NCBI RefSeq assembly: GCF_009728485.1
Contig: NZ_VVIQ01000014.1
Span: 1-64,000 of the forward strand
Length of the DNA stretch: 64,000 nucleotides
Source: Prevotella vespertina
GTDB taxonomy: Bacteria; Bacteroidota; Bacteroidia; Bacteroidales; Bacteroidaceae
Direction of reading: 5' to 3'
The notes below the pieces were generated by a model. It had not been told where the DNA came from. It worked only from the letters and a program-made list of their open reading frames with translations, and did not search any database. The first letter of the stretch is position 1. Each line of letters begins with the position of its first letter. Shown piece by piece: positions 16,845 through 26,082 of the stretch. The translations under genes were made by a program, and so were the position numbers.

Positions 16845-16925
16845 GAGAGCCTCCCTTCACTGCAAGGAGAGGCTCCTCTTCATGCAACAAAACGCCTTCT
16901 TCAAATGGAAAAGGGCGTTTCGTTC
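16845..16925. repeat. REP-like double palindrome
   Basis: GAGCCTCCCTTC...GGAGAGGCTC (16847-16875) and AAACGCCTTCTTC...AAAAGGGCGTTT (16890-16920). It is of the same module family as 11332-11410 in inverted order. It separates the Crp gene from the convergent glycosyltransferase. The rest of 16678-17024 has no gene; a partial relative of the 26-kb repeat lies near 16750-16790. Confidence 0.65.
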
Positions 16926-17024
16926 TTTTTGTCTTATTGCTTGCTATAAAAGAATTAACGAGGACTTCATCTGCAAGTAAGCCTTTGGCTCTATGCTTGC
17001 ACCTGTCATGATGAGGAGAGCGAT

Positions 17025-18116
17025 TTATCTTTTATAAAACGCCTCATACTCCCGTGCTACCTTGATATGGTCATGGTGCTTGCGAACATAGGCGTAACTC
17101 TGGTGGCGAAGGGCTGGGATTTGATCGAGATGGGTGACAAGCTGCGTGAGAGCTGACACACAACTCTCATACGAGGGGAGTACATTAATGATCGGGCGGA
17201 GCGTTGTCTCATGCAGAAGAGCATAGTGTTCGGGTTCGCCCCCACCAATACATATAATGCCATGTGCCATCGCTTCGAGTGGATTCATTGATGGAGTATA
17301 GCTATAGAGTTGGTCCATGATAGCATCAGAACCACGCATCGTCCGCACATACTCATCGAAGGGTAAGCCCGTAACAACCTTTAGATTCAATCGTTCGGGA
17401 TAGTCGGCTTTCACCTTCTCAGCCGCTCGCAACATGATATCCGTGCCTTTATACACTGACCGGTTACGGCTGATTCCGATAAAGAGATTTAATTGTTTGG
17501 GTGGTTCAGGGGCTATCTTCGGTTCGTCCCCCACAACGATTGGAAAGGGAATAAAGGTTGTCTTTGTAGGAAAAAACGGCTGATAGCAACACCAGTATTC
17601 GTAGAGTCCAGTGATAATACCATCACATTCCGCAGCCATCAGGCGGTTCAAGCGTTCCTTCTCAGTGCCAATCCAATCCTTCCGCTCGCTTACTGCCTCT
17701 TCATTCTGGCGCAGTTTCGTCCCGAAATTGAAGTCGCTATACCGCAAGGGCATCGTCGTGGAACAGGTATGCACCCAATAGTAATCCATGCCGAAAGCCC
17801 CCAGAAAGAGCTTTTTGTTGTGCTTTTTGAGGTAACGAAAGATGTAGAAAAGGCGTTCAGCACGCAATTCAAAGAAGATAGGGTTGATGAATTGCACCAC
17901 ATCATAGCCTCTCAAACGTGGTAAAAGAGCGTATATCTTTGCCAAGAGGCGCACTCCTCCCAGTCTTCCTGTTGGTCGGCTCACATCAATGTCACGTGGA
18001 TAATCCTTCCAAAAGTCGCCATTTGAGACCACAGTCACTTGATGTCCAAGTGCACGCAAACCCATTGCCAGCGTGTTATGAACATTGCTGTACTCGCCTA
18101 AGAGGAGGATTTTCAT
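17025..18116 (-). CDS. Glycosyltransferase, GT4-like (GT-B fold)
   Basis: 363 residues. The start KILLLGEYSNVHNTLAMGLRALGHQVTVVS is the N-terminal Rossmann region of GT-B enzymes; the C-terminal half contains LFIGISRNRSVYKGTDIM and SMNPLEAMAHGIICIGGGEPE, equivalent to the EX7E nucleotide-sugar site. It should transfer a sugar in the cytoplasm during cell-surface glycan synthesis. It is the last gene of the minus-strand arm of the glycan cluster, 31 bp behind a GT2. Donor and acceptor are unknown. Confidence 0.82.
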   Translation of the reverse strand: MKILLLGEYSNVHNTLAMGLRALGHQVTVVSNGDFWKDYPRDIDVSRPTGRLGGVRLLAKIYALLPRLRGYDVVQFINPIFFELRAERLFYIFRYLKKHNKKLFLGAFGMDYYWVHTCSTTMPLRYSDFNFGTKLRQNEEAVSERKDWIGTEKERLNRLMAAECDGIITGLYEYWCCYQPFFPTKTTFIPFPIVVGDEPKIAPEPPKQLNLFIGISRNRSVYKGTDIMLRAAEKVKADYPERLNLKVVTGLPFDEYVRTMRGSDAIMDQLYSYTPSMNPLEAMAHGIICIGGGEPEHYALLHETTLRPIINVLPSYESCVSALTQLVTHLDQIPALRHQSYAYVRKHHDHIKVAREYEAFYKR

Positions 18117-18147
18117 TATTCTATCAGTGCTTTTTTACCAGTAAAAA

Positions 18148-19131
18148 CTATCTCTTCAGCGTCAAAGCCAACAGCAAGATCTTACGTCCCCAAGCGGTGT
18201 TGATGAGTCTTCGGAACAGTTTATAGTTACGCGTGTAGTCCTTTTCTGGCAATGGGAAGAGCCCTTGGTCGGTCAGTCGTAACAATACTTTCTCCAAGTG
18301 ACCAGCGTCATGAGTGAGGCGAATAACATTATATAGATAGTCCATCGTTAGTTGCGCAATGCGTCGCTCCATAGCTATTCGATCCTTAACAGGCAAGTAC
18401 TCCACCTTATCCTTCAGTCGGTTGATGATCTTCTCGAAGTCTGATAGACGCTTCAACTTGCTCTTCAAGTCCCGAGAATGGGTGATGGAACCCTCGTGTT
18501 GACGATAGTAATAAGCCTTGTTGTTGCTTACGTAAAGTTTTTCAATGCGTAACATGAGCTGCGGAGTGAACTCTTCATCCTCATGCACAAAGCCCTTTGG
18601 GAATCGTAACTCATGTAGACAGCAACGGCGGAAGAGGTATCCCCAGGCACTGGCGTGTATGTTGTTATGCGTCATATAGTCCGTTCCGCTCACCGGACCA
18701 GTCCAGTCTGGACTTGGATTAGCCGTTGGCTTGTCCGAAGGAAAGAACATCACCATGTCTGCATCCTTGTATCTTACGATGTCAAGGCACTGCTCGTAAG
18801 GGCTAGTAAGCAGATAGTCGTCAGCATCAACGAACTGAATAAAGTCGCCTTCAGCCAATGTTATGCCTCTATTTCGAGCCTGACTCAACCCTTGATTGTC
18901 CTGTCTTAGATAATAGATAGTCGATGACAACTCCATGAGTTCAGCGATGGGTGAGCGGTCAGAACCATCATCTACGACAATAATCTGGCGTTCCGTCTCA
19001 GCGAGCGAGAGCGCAAGAATACTGTTGATACACTCTCGAAGCATCTCAAGAGGCTCATTGTGATAGGTCACGATGAAGCTAACTAACGGTTTCGTAAGCC
19101 CATTTTGTGTATAAATTGATTGAGTTGACAT
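18148..19131 (-). CDS. Family 2 glycosyltransferase
   Basis: 327 residues. GT-A domain at 15-230 with VSFIVTYHNEPLEML, the nucleotide contact VVDDGSDRS, LSQARNRGI and the metal-binding DADD (FVDADDYLL). The C-terminal 100 residues are basic and helical. It overlaps the end of the upstream GT2 by 49 bp, so translation coupling is likely; a later start is possible, but the core fold starts at about residue 15. Part of the surface-polysaccharide cluster. Confidence 0.85.
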   Translation of the reverse strand: MSTQSIYTQNGLTKPLVSFIVTYHNEPLEMLRECINSILALSLAETERQIIVVDDGSDRSPIAELMELSSTIYYLRQDNQGLSQARNRGITLAEGDFIQFVDADDYLLTSPYEQCLDIVRYKDADMVMFFPSDKPTANPSPDWTGPVSGTDYMTHNNIHASAWGYLFRRCCLHELRFPKGFVHEDEEFTPQLMLRIEKLYVSNNKAYYYRQHEGSITHSRDLKSKLKRLSDFEKIINRLKDKVEYLPVKDRIAMERRIAQLTMDYLYNVIRLTHDAGHLEKVLLRLTDQGLFPLPEKDYTRNYKLFRRLINTAWGRKILLLALTLKR

Positions 19132-19976
19132 AAGCGTTTAAGCCCTATTAAATGAAGAATCAATAGTTTCGTTGTACCCTTATAAGGGAGTACTGGGAGC
19201 ACAGGAGCAGCCTTCGTTGCCTCATAAACATCCATTTGAATGTTCAAAAGTGACTCATAATAAGCTGCTGTCAACGTTCCCCATTGTGCGAGATGACGCA
19301 AGTGAGCCTCCAAAAGATGGGTTAGCTCTTGTCCTCCAGCACGTGCCGTAATGCCTTGAGGATTATCTGTGTAATAATAAAGACCCCGTCCCGTCGTCCC
19401 TATCACACTCGCTTTTGCGAGTAAGAAAGGCAATGTGTAAGCATCTTCAAACACCTTTCCAACAGGATAGCGAACGCCCTCGAAGAGCCGTCGACGATAG
19501 TATTTATTACATGCGTAAGTATGCAGGTAGCCCCCACCAAGCCAATAGTCTCGAGCCGAGGTGAACGCCTTTTCAGAGAAAGTAAGCAACTTCTCGCATT
19601 GCTTATTGCCGTGATGTTGCACCACAGGATACTCCAGTATGTCATATTCTGGGTGCATATCCAGCACTGCAAGTAACGCCTCAATCGTACCCTCTTGGAT
19701 AAAGTCATCCGAGTCAATGAAGGTCACATACTCCCCTTGCGCATGCTCCAGTCCCGTGTTGCGAGCCGCCGATAAACCTTGATTCGATTGATGAATAAGC
19801 GTGCAATTCGCCCGTCCTTGAATCATTCTTGAGGCTATCTTTGCCGAATCATCGGGGCTTCCATCATCAATGATAATCAGTTCCATCCTATCGTCCAACT
19901 GCATGAGCACACTCTCCAAACAGCGTTGGATGGTGTCTTCAACACGATAGATTGGAATGATAATAGACAGTAACAT
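19083..19976 (-). CDS. Family 2 glycosyltransferase
   Basis: 297 residues. The sequence LLSIIIPIYRVEDTI...IIDDGSPDDS...LSAARNTGLEHA...FIDSDDFI is a complete GT-A core with the DSDD metal site near residue 90. It is the first gene of the minus-strand arm and diverges from the flippase gene with 56 bp between start codons. It adds a sugar to a lipid-linked glycan; specificity cannot be assigned. Confidence 0.87.
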   Translation of the reverse strand: MLLSIIIPIYRVEDTIQRCLESVLMQLDDRMELIIIDDGSPDDSAKIASRMIQGRANCTLIHQSNQGLSAARNTGLEHAQGEYVTFIDSDDFIQEGTIEALLAVLDMHPEYDILEYPVVQHHGNKQCEKLLTFSEKAFTSARDYWLGGGYLHTYACNKYYRRRLFEGVRYPVGKVFEDAYTLPFLLAKASVIGTTGRGLYYYTDNPQGITARAGGQELTHLLEAHLRHLAQWGTLTAAYYESLLNIQMDVYEATKAAPVLPVLPYKGTTKLLILHLIGLKRLCQLNQFIHKMGLRNR

Positions 19977-19992
19977 GTAATATTATTTGGTG

Positions 19993-20000
19993 CAAATATA
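19993..20000 (-). promoter_or_regulatory. -7 box of the minus-strand glycosyltransferase arm
   Basis: The minus strand reads TATATTTG, 16 bp upstream of the start codon. In the 56-bp divergent gap there is little room for a separate plus-strand promoter. Confidence 0.45.
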
Positions 20001-20032
20001 ATAAAAAAGAATGGTTTCCGTTCATATAGAAG

Positions 20033-21541
20033 ATGAAAAAAAGCACTAATACCGATGGTTATCTCCATGTCTTGAAGTATATCAGCTTGTTTGGTGGTGT
20101 ACAAGGACTTAATGTGCTGATAGGCGTTATTCGCAACAAAATCGTGGCTTTGTTGTTAGGTCCACAAGGTGTTGGTCTTATCTCATTATTCAACTCTTCG
20201 ATTCGATTAGTTAGTGATTCCACCAACTTCGGCATAGCGATAAGTGCCGTGCGAAACCTCTCCAGCGATTATGACAATGGTGAGGACGAACGTTTACAGG
20301 CTGATATTCGCATCGTGCGGTCGTGGAGTTTGCTTACAGCTGTGCTCGGAATGGTGGTCTGCATAGCCTTGAGTCCGTTGTTGAGTCACTATTCCTTTTC
20401 GTGGAATGGTTATACTTTCGATTTCATCCTACTCTCTCCTATCATCGCATTGACGGCTATCACGAATGGTGAAATGGCTATTTTGAAAGCCGTCCGACGC
20501 CTCCGACAACTGGCAGAACTATCCGTTTATAACGTTCTCGGCACTTCCTTGCTCACCATCCCATTATATTACTTCTTCGGAGAGCGTGCCATCGTTCCCT
20601 CTTTACTGCTTGCTGCTGTGGTGCAAGTGGTGCTCACCCTCAGTGCTTCTTGGCGTCTCTATCCGTTCAAACTATCCTTTTCACGTTCCGATTTGAGTGC
20701 TGGCTTTGGAATGATTCGGCTCGGTGTGGCGTTCGTACTGGCTGGTGTATTGGGCTCAGGAGCCGACTTCATCATCCGAAGTTACCTCAACAACGTAGCC
20801 AATACAGCGACTGTCGGCTTCTATAATGCCGCTTATATGATGACAATGGTATATGCTGGAATGATCTTCTCTGCCATGGAAACCGATTATTTCCCACGTC
20901 TCTCGGGGGTCAATCAGCTGTCGTTTACTTTCCGTCAGACCGTCAATCGCCAGATTGAAGTGACCCTTTTGCTCGTTTCCCCACTGCTTGCTCTCTTCCT
21001 TCTGTTGCTTCCGCAGCTCCTTGAAGTGCTCTATTCAGGGCGATTCCTGCCTGCGCTTGGCATGGCACAAGTGCTCGTCTTGGCTATGTATGTGCGTGCC
21101 GTGCGCTTGCCGATGGAGTATATTAGTTTGGCAAAGGGCGCTTCTCGTGCCTATCTCATCCTCGAATCGACTTACGATCTATTGTTAGTAGCATTGCTCC
21201 TCACGTGTTTCAACAAGTGGGGAATTACTGGTGCAGGTATCGGAATAGCCCTCGCTGGTACGCTCCACTTGCTCATTGTCTATGTTTATATGGCTCGCAA
21301 GTATCGTTACCGACTATCGGCTGATGTCGTGAAACTCGCTGCTTTCCAGTTTACATTGGGTATTCTCACCTTCTTCTGCGTACGTTCTGAACTCTGGCAA
21401 TGGCGTTGGTGCGTGGCAAGTGGGCTATGCCTCGTGAGTGCGATAGCATCCGTTCGGGTGTTAAGGAGTAAGACCGACCAGCAGTGGAACAGCCTTCGTA
21501 ATAAGATAAAAGATAAGTTTATACGCCATGATAAAGGTTAG
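20033..21541 (+). CDS. Wzx-type polysaccharide flippase (O-antigen translocase)
   Basis: 502 residues with about 12-14 hydrophobic helices and the PST/MATE-fold start of Wzx proteins (YISLFGGVQGLNVLIGVIRNKIVALLLGPQGVGLISLF). It should flip undecaprenyl-linked oligosaccharide across the inner membrane. It diverges from three glycosyltransferases and overlaps the following GT2 by 14 bp. No Wzy polymerase, chain-length regulator or export protein is seen nearby, so the product may be a single repeat unit (for example a protein glycan) or the rest of the pathway is elsewhere. Confidence 0.88.
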   Translation: MKKSTNTDGYLHVLKYISLFGGVQGLNVLIGVIRNKIVALLLGPQGVGLISLFNSSIRLVSDSTNFGIAISAVRNLSSDYDNGEDERLQADIRIVRSWSLLTAVLGMVVCIALSPLLSHYSFSWNGYTFDFILLSPIIALTAITNGEMAILKAVRRLRQLAELSVYNVLGTSLLTIPLYYFFGERAIVPSLLLAAVVQVVLTLSASWRLYPFKLSFSRSDLSAGFGMIRLGVAFVLAGVLGSGADFIIRSYLNNVANTATVGFYNAAYMMTMVYAGMIFSAMETDYFPRLSGVNQLSFTFRQTVNRQIEVTLLLVSPLLALFLLLLPQLLEVLYSGRFLPALGMAQVLVLAMYVRAVRLPMEYISLAKGASRAYLILESTYDLLLVALLLTCFNKWGITGAGIGIALAGTLHLLIVYVYMARKYRYRLSADVVKLAAFQFTLGILTFFCVRSELWQWRWCVASGLCLVSAIASVRVLRSKTDQQWNSLRNKIKDKFIRHDKG

Positions 21542-22508
21542 TGTGATTGTAGCCGTGTATAACACAGCACCTTATTTACGCCAGTGTCTCGACTCATTAA
21601 TGCGTCAGAGCGTGCGAGACATCGAAGTGCTTTGTGTTGACGATGGCTCTTCTGATAGCTCACCCGCCATACTCCGAGCGTATGCCGAGCGTGACGCACG
21701 AATCAAACCCACCTTCTTAAAGGAGAATAGGGGCTTGGCGCATGCCCGAAATGTGGCTCTTGCGCAAGCCACGGGAGAGTATGTTTGCTTTTTGGATAGT
21801 GACGATTGGTTTGCTGATAATGCCCTTGAGAAAGTCTATAAGGCGTTCACGGCTGATATAGACACGGTTCTTTTCCATCTAGTTCTGCATTATGAAGATG
21901 GGAAAGAGCAAGATTTTCAAATGCAACCTTTCGATACTTTGTCGGGAGAGGAGGCTTTTAAAGAGAGTTTGACATGGCAGATTCATGGTGTATATGCCAT
22001 TCGCAACACAATCCATCAAGCCTTTCCTTACGATGAAACACAGAAGACTTACACGGATGAGAATGTAACACATATTCATTACCTAAGGTCTCGGAAGGTG
22101 GCACTTTGTAGTGGTACTTACTTCTACCGACAGCGTAGTAGTTCCGTTACTCATCAAGTGAATGGACAGCGATTCGACTTCCTTTTAGCTAATGAACGTC
22201 TACATCAACAACTCTTATCGTTGCGTGTTTCCGATGAAATAATTGCCTTTTATGAAACGAAACGATGGTTGAATCTCGTGGGACTCTACTTCTTTTACTA
22301 TCGTCATCGCCGTTCGCTCTCCCCATCCGACCGCCGTCGTGGACTGGACATCATGCACCATGTGTGGGCAACAATCAACCTTTCTCTTGTCCGCCCCAGC
22401 CTTCGCCGCAAGTTTGGCTATTGTCCCCTTCGCCGCTCCTGGCTGCTCTTCCGACTACAAGAAGAGCTGTATTTCTGGTTGAGAGGAATCATTAAAGGCA
22501 ATGAATAA
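21528..22508 (+). CDS. Family 2 glycosyltransferase
   Basis: 326 residues. GT-A core: KVSVIVAVYNTAPYLRQCL, CVDDGSSDSS, LAHARNVALAQA and the metal site DSDDWF. The C-terminal part is rich in Arg and aromatic residues and may touch the membrane. Its ATG overlaps the flippase stop by 14 bp, so the two are translated together. It probably acts on the same lipid-linked glycan as the three divergent glycosyltransferases. Confidence 0.85.
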   Translation: MIKVSVIVAVYNTAPYLRQCLDSLMRQSVRDIEVLCVDDGSSDSSPAILRAYAERDARIKPTFLKENRGLAHARNVALAQATGEYVCFLDSDDWFADNALEKVYKAFTADIDTVLFHLVLHYEDGKEQDFQMQPFDTLSGEEAFKESLTWQIHGVYAIRNTIHQAFPYDETQKTYTDENVTHIHYLRSRKVALCSGTYFYRQRSSSVTHQVNGQRFDFLLANERLHQQLLSLRVSDEIIAFYETKRWLNLVGLYFFYYRHRRSLSPSDRRRGLDIMHHVWATINLSLVRPSLRRKFGYCPLRRSWLLFRLQEELYFWLRGIIKGNE

Positions 22509-22568
22509 CCCTCCCGAAGAAAGGAATCTACCTACGGGAGTTCGTTAGAAGAGGTGCGAACGGATTGG

Positions 22569-22720
22569 AACAAGGTAATACCTTGTTAGTTGGAACAGCA
22601 GGATAAAAAACAAGGAAACGCTCTTCTCCATTTGAGAAGGGCGTTTCCTTGCATGAAGAAGAGCCTCTCCTTGCTGTGAAGGGAGGCTCTCTTTATTTCA
22701 AAAAAGGCGTTTCCTTGCTT
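22569..22720. repeat. Palindrome plus REP-like modules between convergent genes
   Basis: A perfect 9-bp palindrome AACAAGGTA-A-TACCTTGTT (22569-22587) is followed by the hairpins AAGGAAACGCTCTTC...GAAGGGCGTTTCCTT (22612-22650) and AGAGCCTCTCC...GGGAGGCTCT (22660-22690) and a half copy of the first hairpin (22705-22716). It separates the plus-strand GT2 from a minus-strand gene and may terminate both. Confidence 0.65.
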
Positions 22721-22723
22721 CCA

Positions 22724-23539
22724 CTACTCCTCTATCTCCGACAGACTACGTACGAAGTTGCTGAAGAAATTACTAACCGTCTCCACAGGAGCATAGCCCA
22801 CATAACGCACACTGCGACGCAGGTTACGACGCAAGACAGCCCCATTATTCTGTACGAAACCAGCCGAGTTCTGTTTGAAATGCCACTCTTGTGCTGTGTC
22901 TTTAGCCAAGTCGGAAACACTACGAAGCGTCAGTTCATAGGCTTTCTTATCAATTTTATTAACGAAAGGGAGCTCCTCTTCCTCAAAACCAAAGACTGAT
23001 ATAAGGATGTTCCCTTGCAGTTCTGCCATCGACTGAAGCTGTAGGTTAGCCAACCAAGAGTCTAGTTTCACAAAGTCCACCTTGTCTCCTCGCACCCTCA
23101 AGTACTGTCCGATGGTGATAATCCCACCTAGATTCATCCCCCGATTGAGCATTGTTTCAGAGTTAGAGACGATGAGTTTCAATATATCCAAAGCCTCAAC
23201 GGAGGTGTCTATACTATGCAGTTCGTCGTGGATGAGCTTCTTCAATCGCCTATTTAATAGAGAGTTACTAAGGCGAACAGACTTCGGGACTTTTGCTGTT
23301 AACGCCTTGTTATCCCCCATCTTGGTCCTCAGTTCGGCAATGATAGCGTCAGGGAGGTTCAGACCCTCATCCATGCTGTGGGCAGCAATACCATTAACAA
23401 AGATGGAAGTAACCTTTTGTGCCTCCACCATCTGCATGAGTCTGCACCATTTGAAAGGCGACATCGGCTCAATACTCGACTGGGTTCCGAAGGCACCAGA
23501 GCTTAGAATACGAAAGAAGTTACGCTGTATGACGTCCAT
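22724..23539 (-). CDS. Conserved-looking protein of unknown function
   Basis: 271 residues, largely helical, no signal peptide or membrane segment. The N-terminus (FFRILSSGAFG...CRLMQMVEAQKVTSIFVNGI) faintly resembles the start of nucleotidyltransferase-like glycan-cluster proteins, but no catalytic GSxxxD motif is present, so I do not assign that. It is the third gene of the LacI-NhaC operon (21 bp behind nhaC). The function is unknown. Confidence 0.7.
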   Translation of the reverse strand: MDVIQRNFFRILSSGAFGTQSSIEPMSPFKWCRLMQMVEAQKVTSIFVNGIAAHSMDEGLNLPDAIIAELRTKMGDNKALTAKVPKSVRLSNSLLNRRLKKLIHDELHSIDTSVEALDILKLIVSNSETMLNRGMNLGGIITIGQYLRVRGDKVDFVKLDSWLANLQLQSMAELQGNILISVFGFEEEELPFVNKIDKKAYELTLRSVSDLAKDTAQEWHFKQNSAGFVQNNGAVLRRNLRRSVRYVGYAPVETVSNFFSNFVRSLSEIEE

Positions 23540-23560
23540 AATAAGCGAATAATATTAACA

Positions 23561-24844
23561 TTAAGAATACCTCCTTGGATAACGGAAGAAGATAGATAGC
23601 AAAGCAAACACACCTATCAAGAAGGGGTAATAGAGGTAAGGCACAATGCTCACAGGGTTTATCTTTGCCAGTCCAGCAGCCATTAAGAGCTGCGCACCAT
23701 AGGGTATCAAGCCCTGAACACAGCATGAGAAGGTGTCGAGGATACTTGCTGCTTTGCGCTTATCCACCCCATACTTATCACCAATCTGCTTCGATATGCC
23801 TCCCACAGTGAGGATGGCAACGGTGTTATTTGCCGTACAGATATCAACAAGAGACACCAAGAAGGCTATCGTGAGTTCTGCTCCTCGCTTGCTACTAACG
23901 TGCCGTGTGATGATACTAATGATGTAGTCAATGCCACCATTAGCCCTTATCATCTCGAGCAAACCGCCTGCCATCATCGTAATGATGATTAACTCGCCCA
24001 TACCAGTGATTCCGTTACCCATACTAGAGAACCATCCATAGATGTCGTAGGTGCCATCTGCTATGCCAATAACGCCTGTTAAGATCAAACCAATGGTCAG
24101 TACCGCCATCACATTCATACCCAATACGGCACAGATAAGCACTGCCATGTAAGGTATTATTCGATAATAACTAACCGAAGGTGGGGCTGATAGCGTGTGA
24201 ACATCCCATCCCATAAAGACATAAGCAGCAAGGATAAGGAAGGCAGCAGGGGCTACGATGAAGAAATTAACACGGAACTTATCAGCCATCTTACACTCTT
24301 GTGTACGCGTGGCAACGACTGTTGTATCACTGATAAACGACAAGTTATCACCGAAGAAAGAGCCTCCAACGACCACAGCAACGACAAATGGCATTGAAGA
24401 ACCCGTCGAACTCGCTACGCCAGCAGCAATTGGTGTAAGCGCAACGATGGTTCCCACACTCGTACCAATGCTTATTGAGATGAAGCAAGAGGCAAGGAAT
24501 AAGCCTGCAAGGAGCATGTTGCTCGGTAGAACTGACAGTGTCATGTTCACCGTGGCATCGATACTTCCCATCTGTTTAGCGGCATTTGCGAATGCTCCCG
24601 CTAGTACAAATATCCACAACATCATCATCATGTTATCCGTACTTGCACCTTTGCTGTATATCTCGATACGCTTATTAAGAGGAAAGCCACCCGACATTAT
24701 GATAGCAAAGATGCTTGCCACCATAAAGGCAACAGTAATTGGTACCTTATAGAAGTCGCCTGATACAATCGAAGTGACTAGATAAAGTAGGATGAAGACA
24801 AGTAGTGGACTGAGTGCAAGAAGTCCTTTTTTATGATTAATCAT
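23561..24844 (-). CDS. NhaC-family Na+/H+ antiporter
   Basis: 427 residues with about 11 hydrophobic helices. NhaC-type features are FISISIGTSVGTIVALTPIAAG, VVGGSFFGDNLSFISDTTVVATRTQ (the charged D in a broken helix) and VDICTANNTVAIL. It exchanges Na+ (or a small carboxylate such as malate-lactate in MleN relatives) for protons at the inner membrane. It lies between a LacI regulator (30 bp upstream) and an unknown gene (21 bp downstream), so its expression may depend on a LacI ligand. This context hints at an organic-acid exchanger as an alternative to pure Na+/H+ exchange. Confidence 0.87.
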   Translation of the reverse strand: MINHKKGLLALSPLLVFILLYLVTSIVSGDFYKVPITVAFMVASIFAIIMSGGFPLNKRIEIYSKGASTDNMMMMLWIFVLAGAFANAAKQMGSIDATVNMTLSVLPSNMLLAGLFLASCFISISIGTSVGTIVALTPIAAGVASSTGSSMPFVVAVVVGGSFFGDNLSFISDTTVVATRTQECKMADKFRVNFFIVAPAAFLILAAYVFMGWDVHTLSAPPSVSYYRIIPYMAVLICAVLGMNVMAVLTIGLILTGVIGIADGTYDIYGWFSSMGNGITGMGELIIITMMAGGLLEMIRANGGIDYIISIITRHVSSKRGAELTIAFLVSLVDICTANNTVAILTVGGISKQIGDKYGVDKRKAASILDTFSCCVQGLIPYGAQLLMAAGLAKINPVSIVPYLYYPFLIGVFALLSIFFRYPRRYS

Positions 24845-24874
24845 TCTGTTTTTAATTTAACAAAAAGCTCTCCC

Positions 24875-25942
24875 TTACAGGTCCCAAGAGCGCAGATAGA
24901 AGTCGATGTTCTCCTTTGTAAGGAGGTCAATAGGCATGTAGTTCGTTTGTTCAACCTTCTTCTTCAATACGATGGCACGGAAGAGTGTGTCGATACTAAA
25001 GAACCCTTGCTGGTAAGCATGCTGTGCGATGAGGAAGGAGATGCTCCCTGCTCTGAGGCATTCAGCATTCTTATGCACAATATCATAGCCCATGATCTGT
25101 ACGTCGTGACGCTTAGTTTTGAGTAAGAACTCGCCTACGATGTGCGCTTTCGAGTTCACTGCAAGGCAATGATGCACCTCTGGATGGGCTGTAAAGAACT
25201 TCTCTAAGATACCATCATAGCGTTTCCTCTCTTCGTCAAGCGGTAGATTCACGTCGAGAATATCAACTTCTGGGAAGTGCTTAGCCATGTAGTTGCGGAA
25301 ACCAACCTCTCTGTTCTCCTGCTGTCTACTTGCCATCTTGCCGTCAATCGTTTGTTTCATCAGCATAATAGAACGCTCATTTCGTGCCAAAAGCATAAGC
25401 ATTCGAGCAGCAAAGTGCCCACTCTGAATAGAGTCCTGACCGAAGAAAGCAAGTGGCTGAAGGCTCGGCATATAAGAATCAAGCAGCACAAAAGGGATGT
25501 TACGCTCGTGTAACTCGTCAGTAAACGGGCGTGTTCGCTCAAGCGTGGTAGGCACGAGAATAACTCCATCAGGGTTCTTCTTCAAGCATTTCTGGTAGGT
25601 ATCGACAAACGACTGAGGGTTCAGTCGACTATAATACATAATTTCCAAGTCGATATAAAAGTCTCTTCTTCGCTCGACAGCCTTCATTGCGCCCATCTCA
25701 ATCTCGTCCCAATAAGCCTCGCTGGCATGCTTTGGAATAAGACAATAAAAGGTATAGCTCTTGTTATGAGCCAGTGCGCTAGCATACATATTAGGCTGGT
25801 AATCCATCTCTTTCAGGGCTTTCTCAACTCGCTCAAGAGCCGATTTCGACACGTTCGGACGCTTATGAAGAACGCGGTCTACCGTACCCACACTCACACC
25901 AGCACGTTTTGCAATATCCTTGATTCTAATTTTCTCCGCCAT
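24875..25942 (-). CDS. LacI-family transcriptional regulator
   Basis: 355 residues: an N-terminal LacI HTH (IRIKDIAKRAGVSVGTVDRVLHKR, 5-28) with hinge helix, then a periplasmic-binding-protein-like effector domain (about 65-340). The VDRVLHKR recognition helix is typical of Bacteroidota LacI members. The start has a -7 box 31 bp upstream. Probably it controls its own operon with nhaC and the unknown gene; the ligand (sugar or inositol type) is not readable. Confidence 0.88.
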   Translation of the reverse strand: MAEKIRIKDIAKRAGVSVGTVDRVLHKRPNVSKSALERVEKALKEMDYQPNMYASALAHNKSYTFYCLIPKHASEAYWDEIEMGAMKAVERRRDFYIDLEIMYYSRLNPQSFVDTYQKCLKKNPDGVILVPTTLERTRPFTDELHERNIPFVLLDSYMPSLQPLAFFGQDSIQSGHFAARMLMLLARNERSIMLMKQTIDGKMASRQQENREVGFRNYMAKHFPEVDILDVNLPLDEERKRYDGILEKFFTAHPEVHHCLAVNSKAHIVGEFLLKTKRHDVQIMGYDIVHKNAECLRAGSISFLIAQHAYQQGFFSIDTLFRAIVLKKKVEQTNYMPIDLLTKENIDFYLRSWDL

Positions 25943-25973
25943 AGAGGATGCTAAACAATTTCATTATTCAGTG

Positions 25974-25981
25974 CAAATTTA
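25974..25981 (-). promoter_or_regulatory. -7 box of the lacI-nhaC operon
   Basis: The minus strand reads TAAATTTG, 31 bp upstream of the LacI start codon. No TTG at the -33 position. Confidence 0.45.
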
Positions 25982-26082
25982 CGAATAATTGTTGGATTGT
26001 GTAGCATGGACAGGGTGCTTTCTTACAATTCAATAAAGACTCTCTAAAAGGAGGAGAGAGCCTCACCTTCGCCCCAACGACA

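Noticed and set aside
22649..22999. 116-codon plus-strand ORF
   Set aside because: It starts in a REP-like repeat and is antisense to the 22724-23539 gene.
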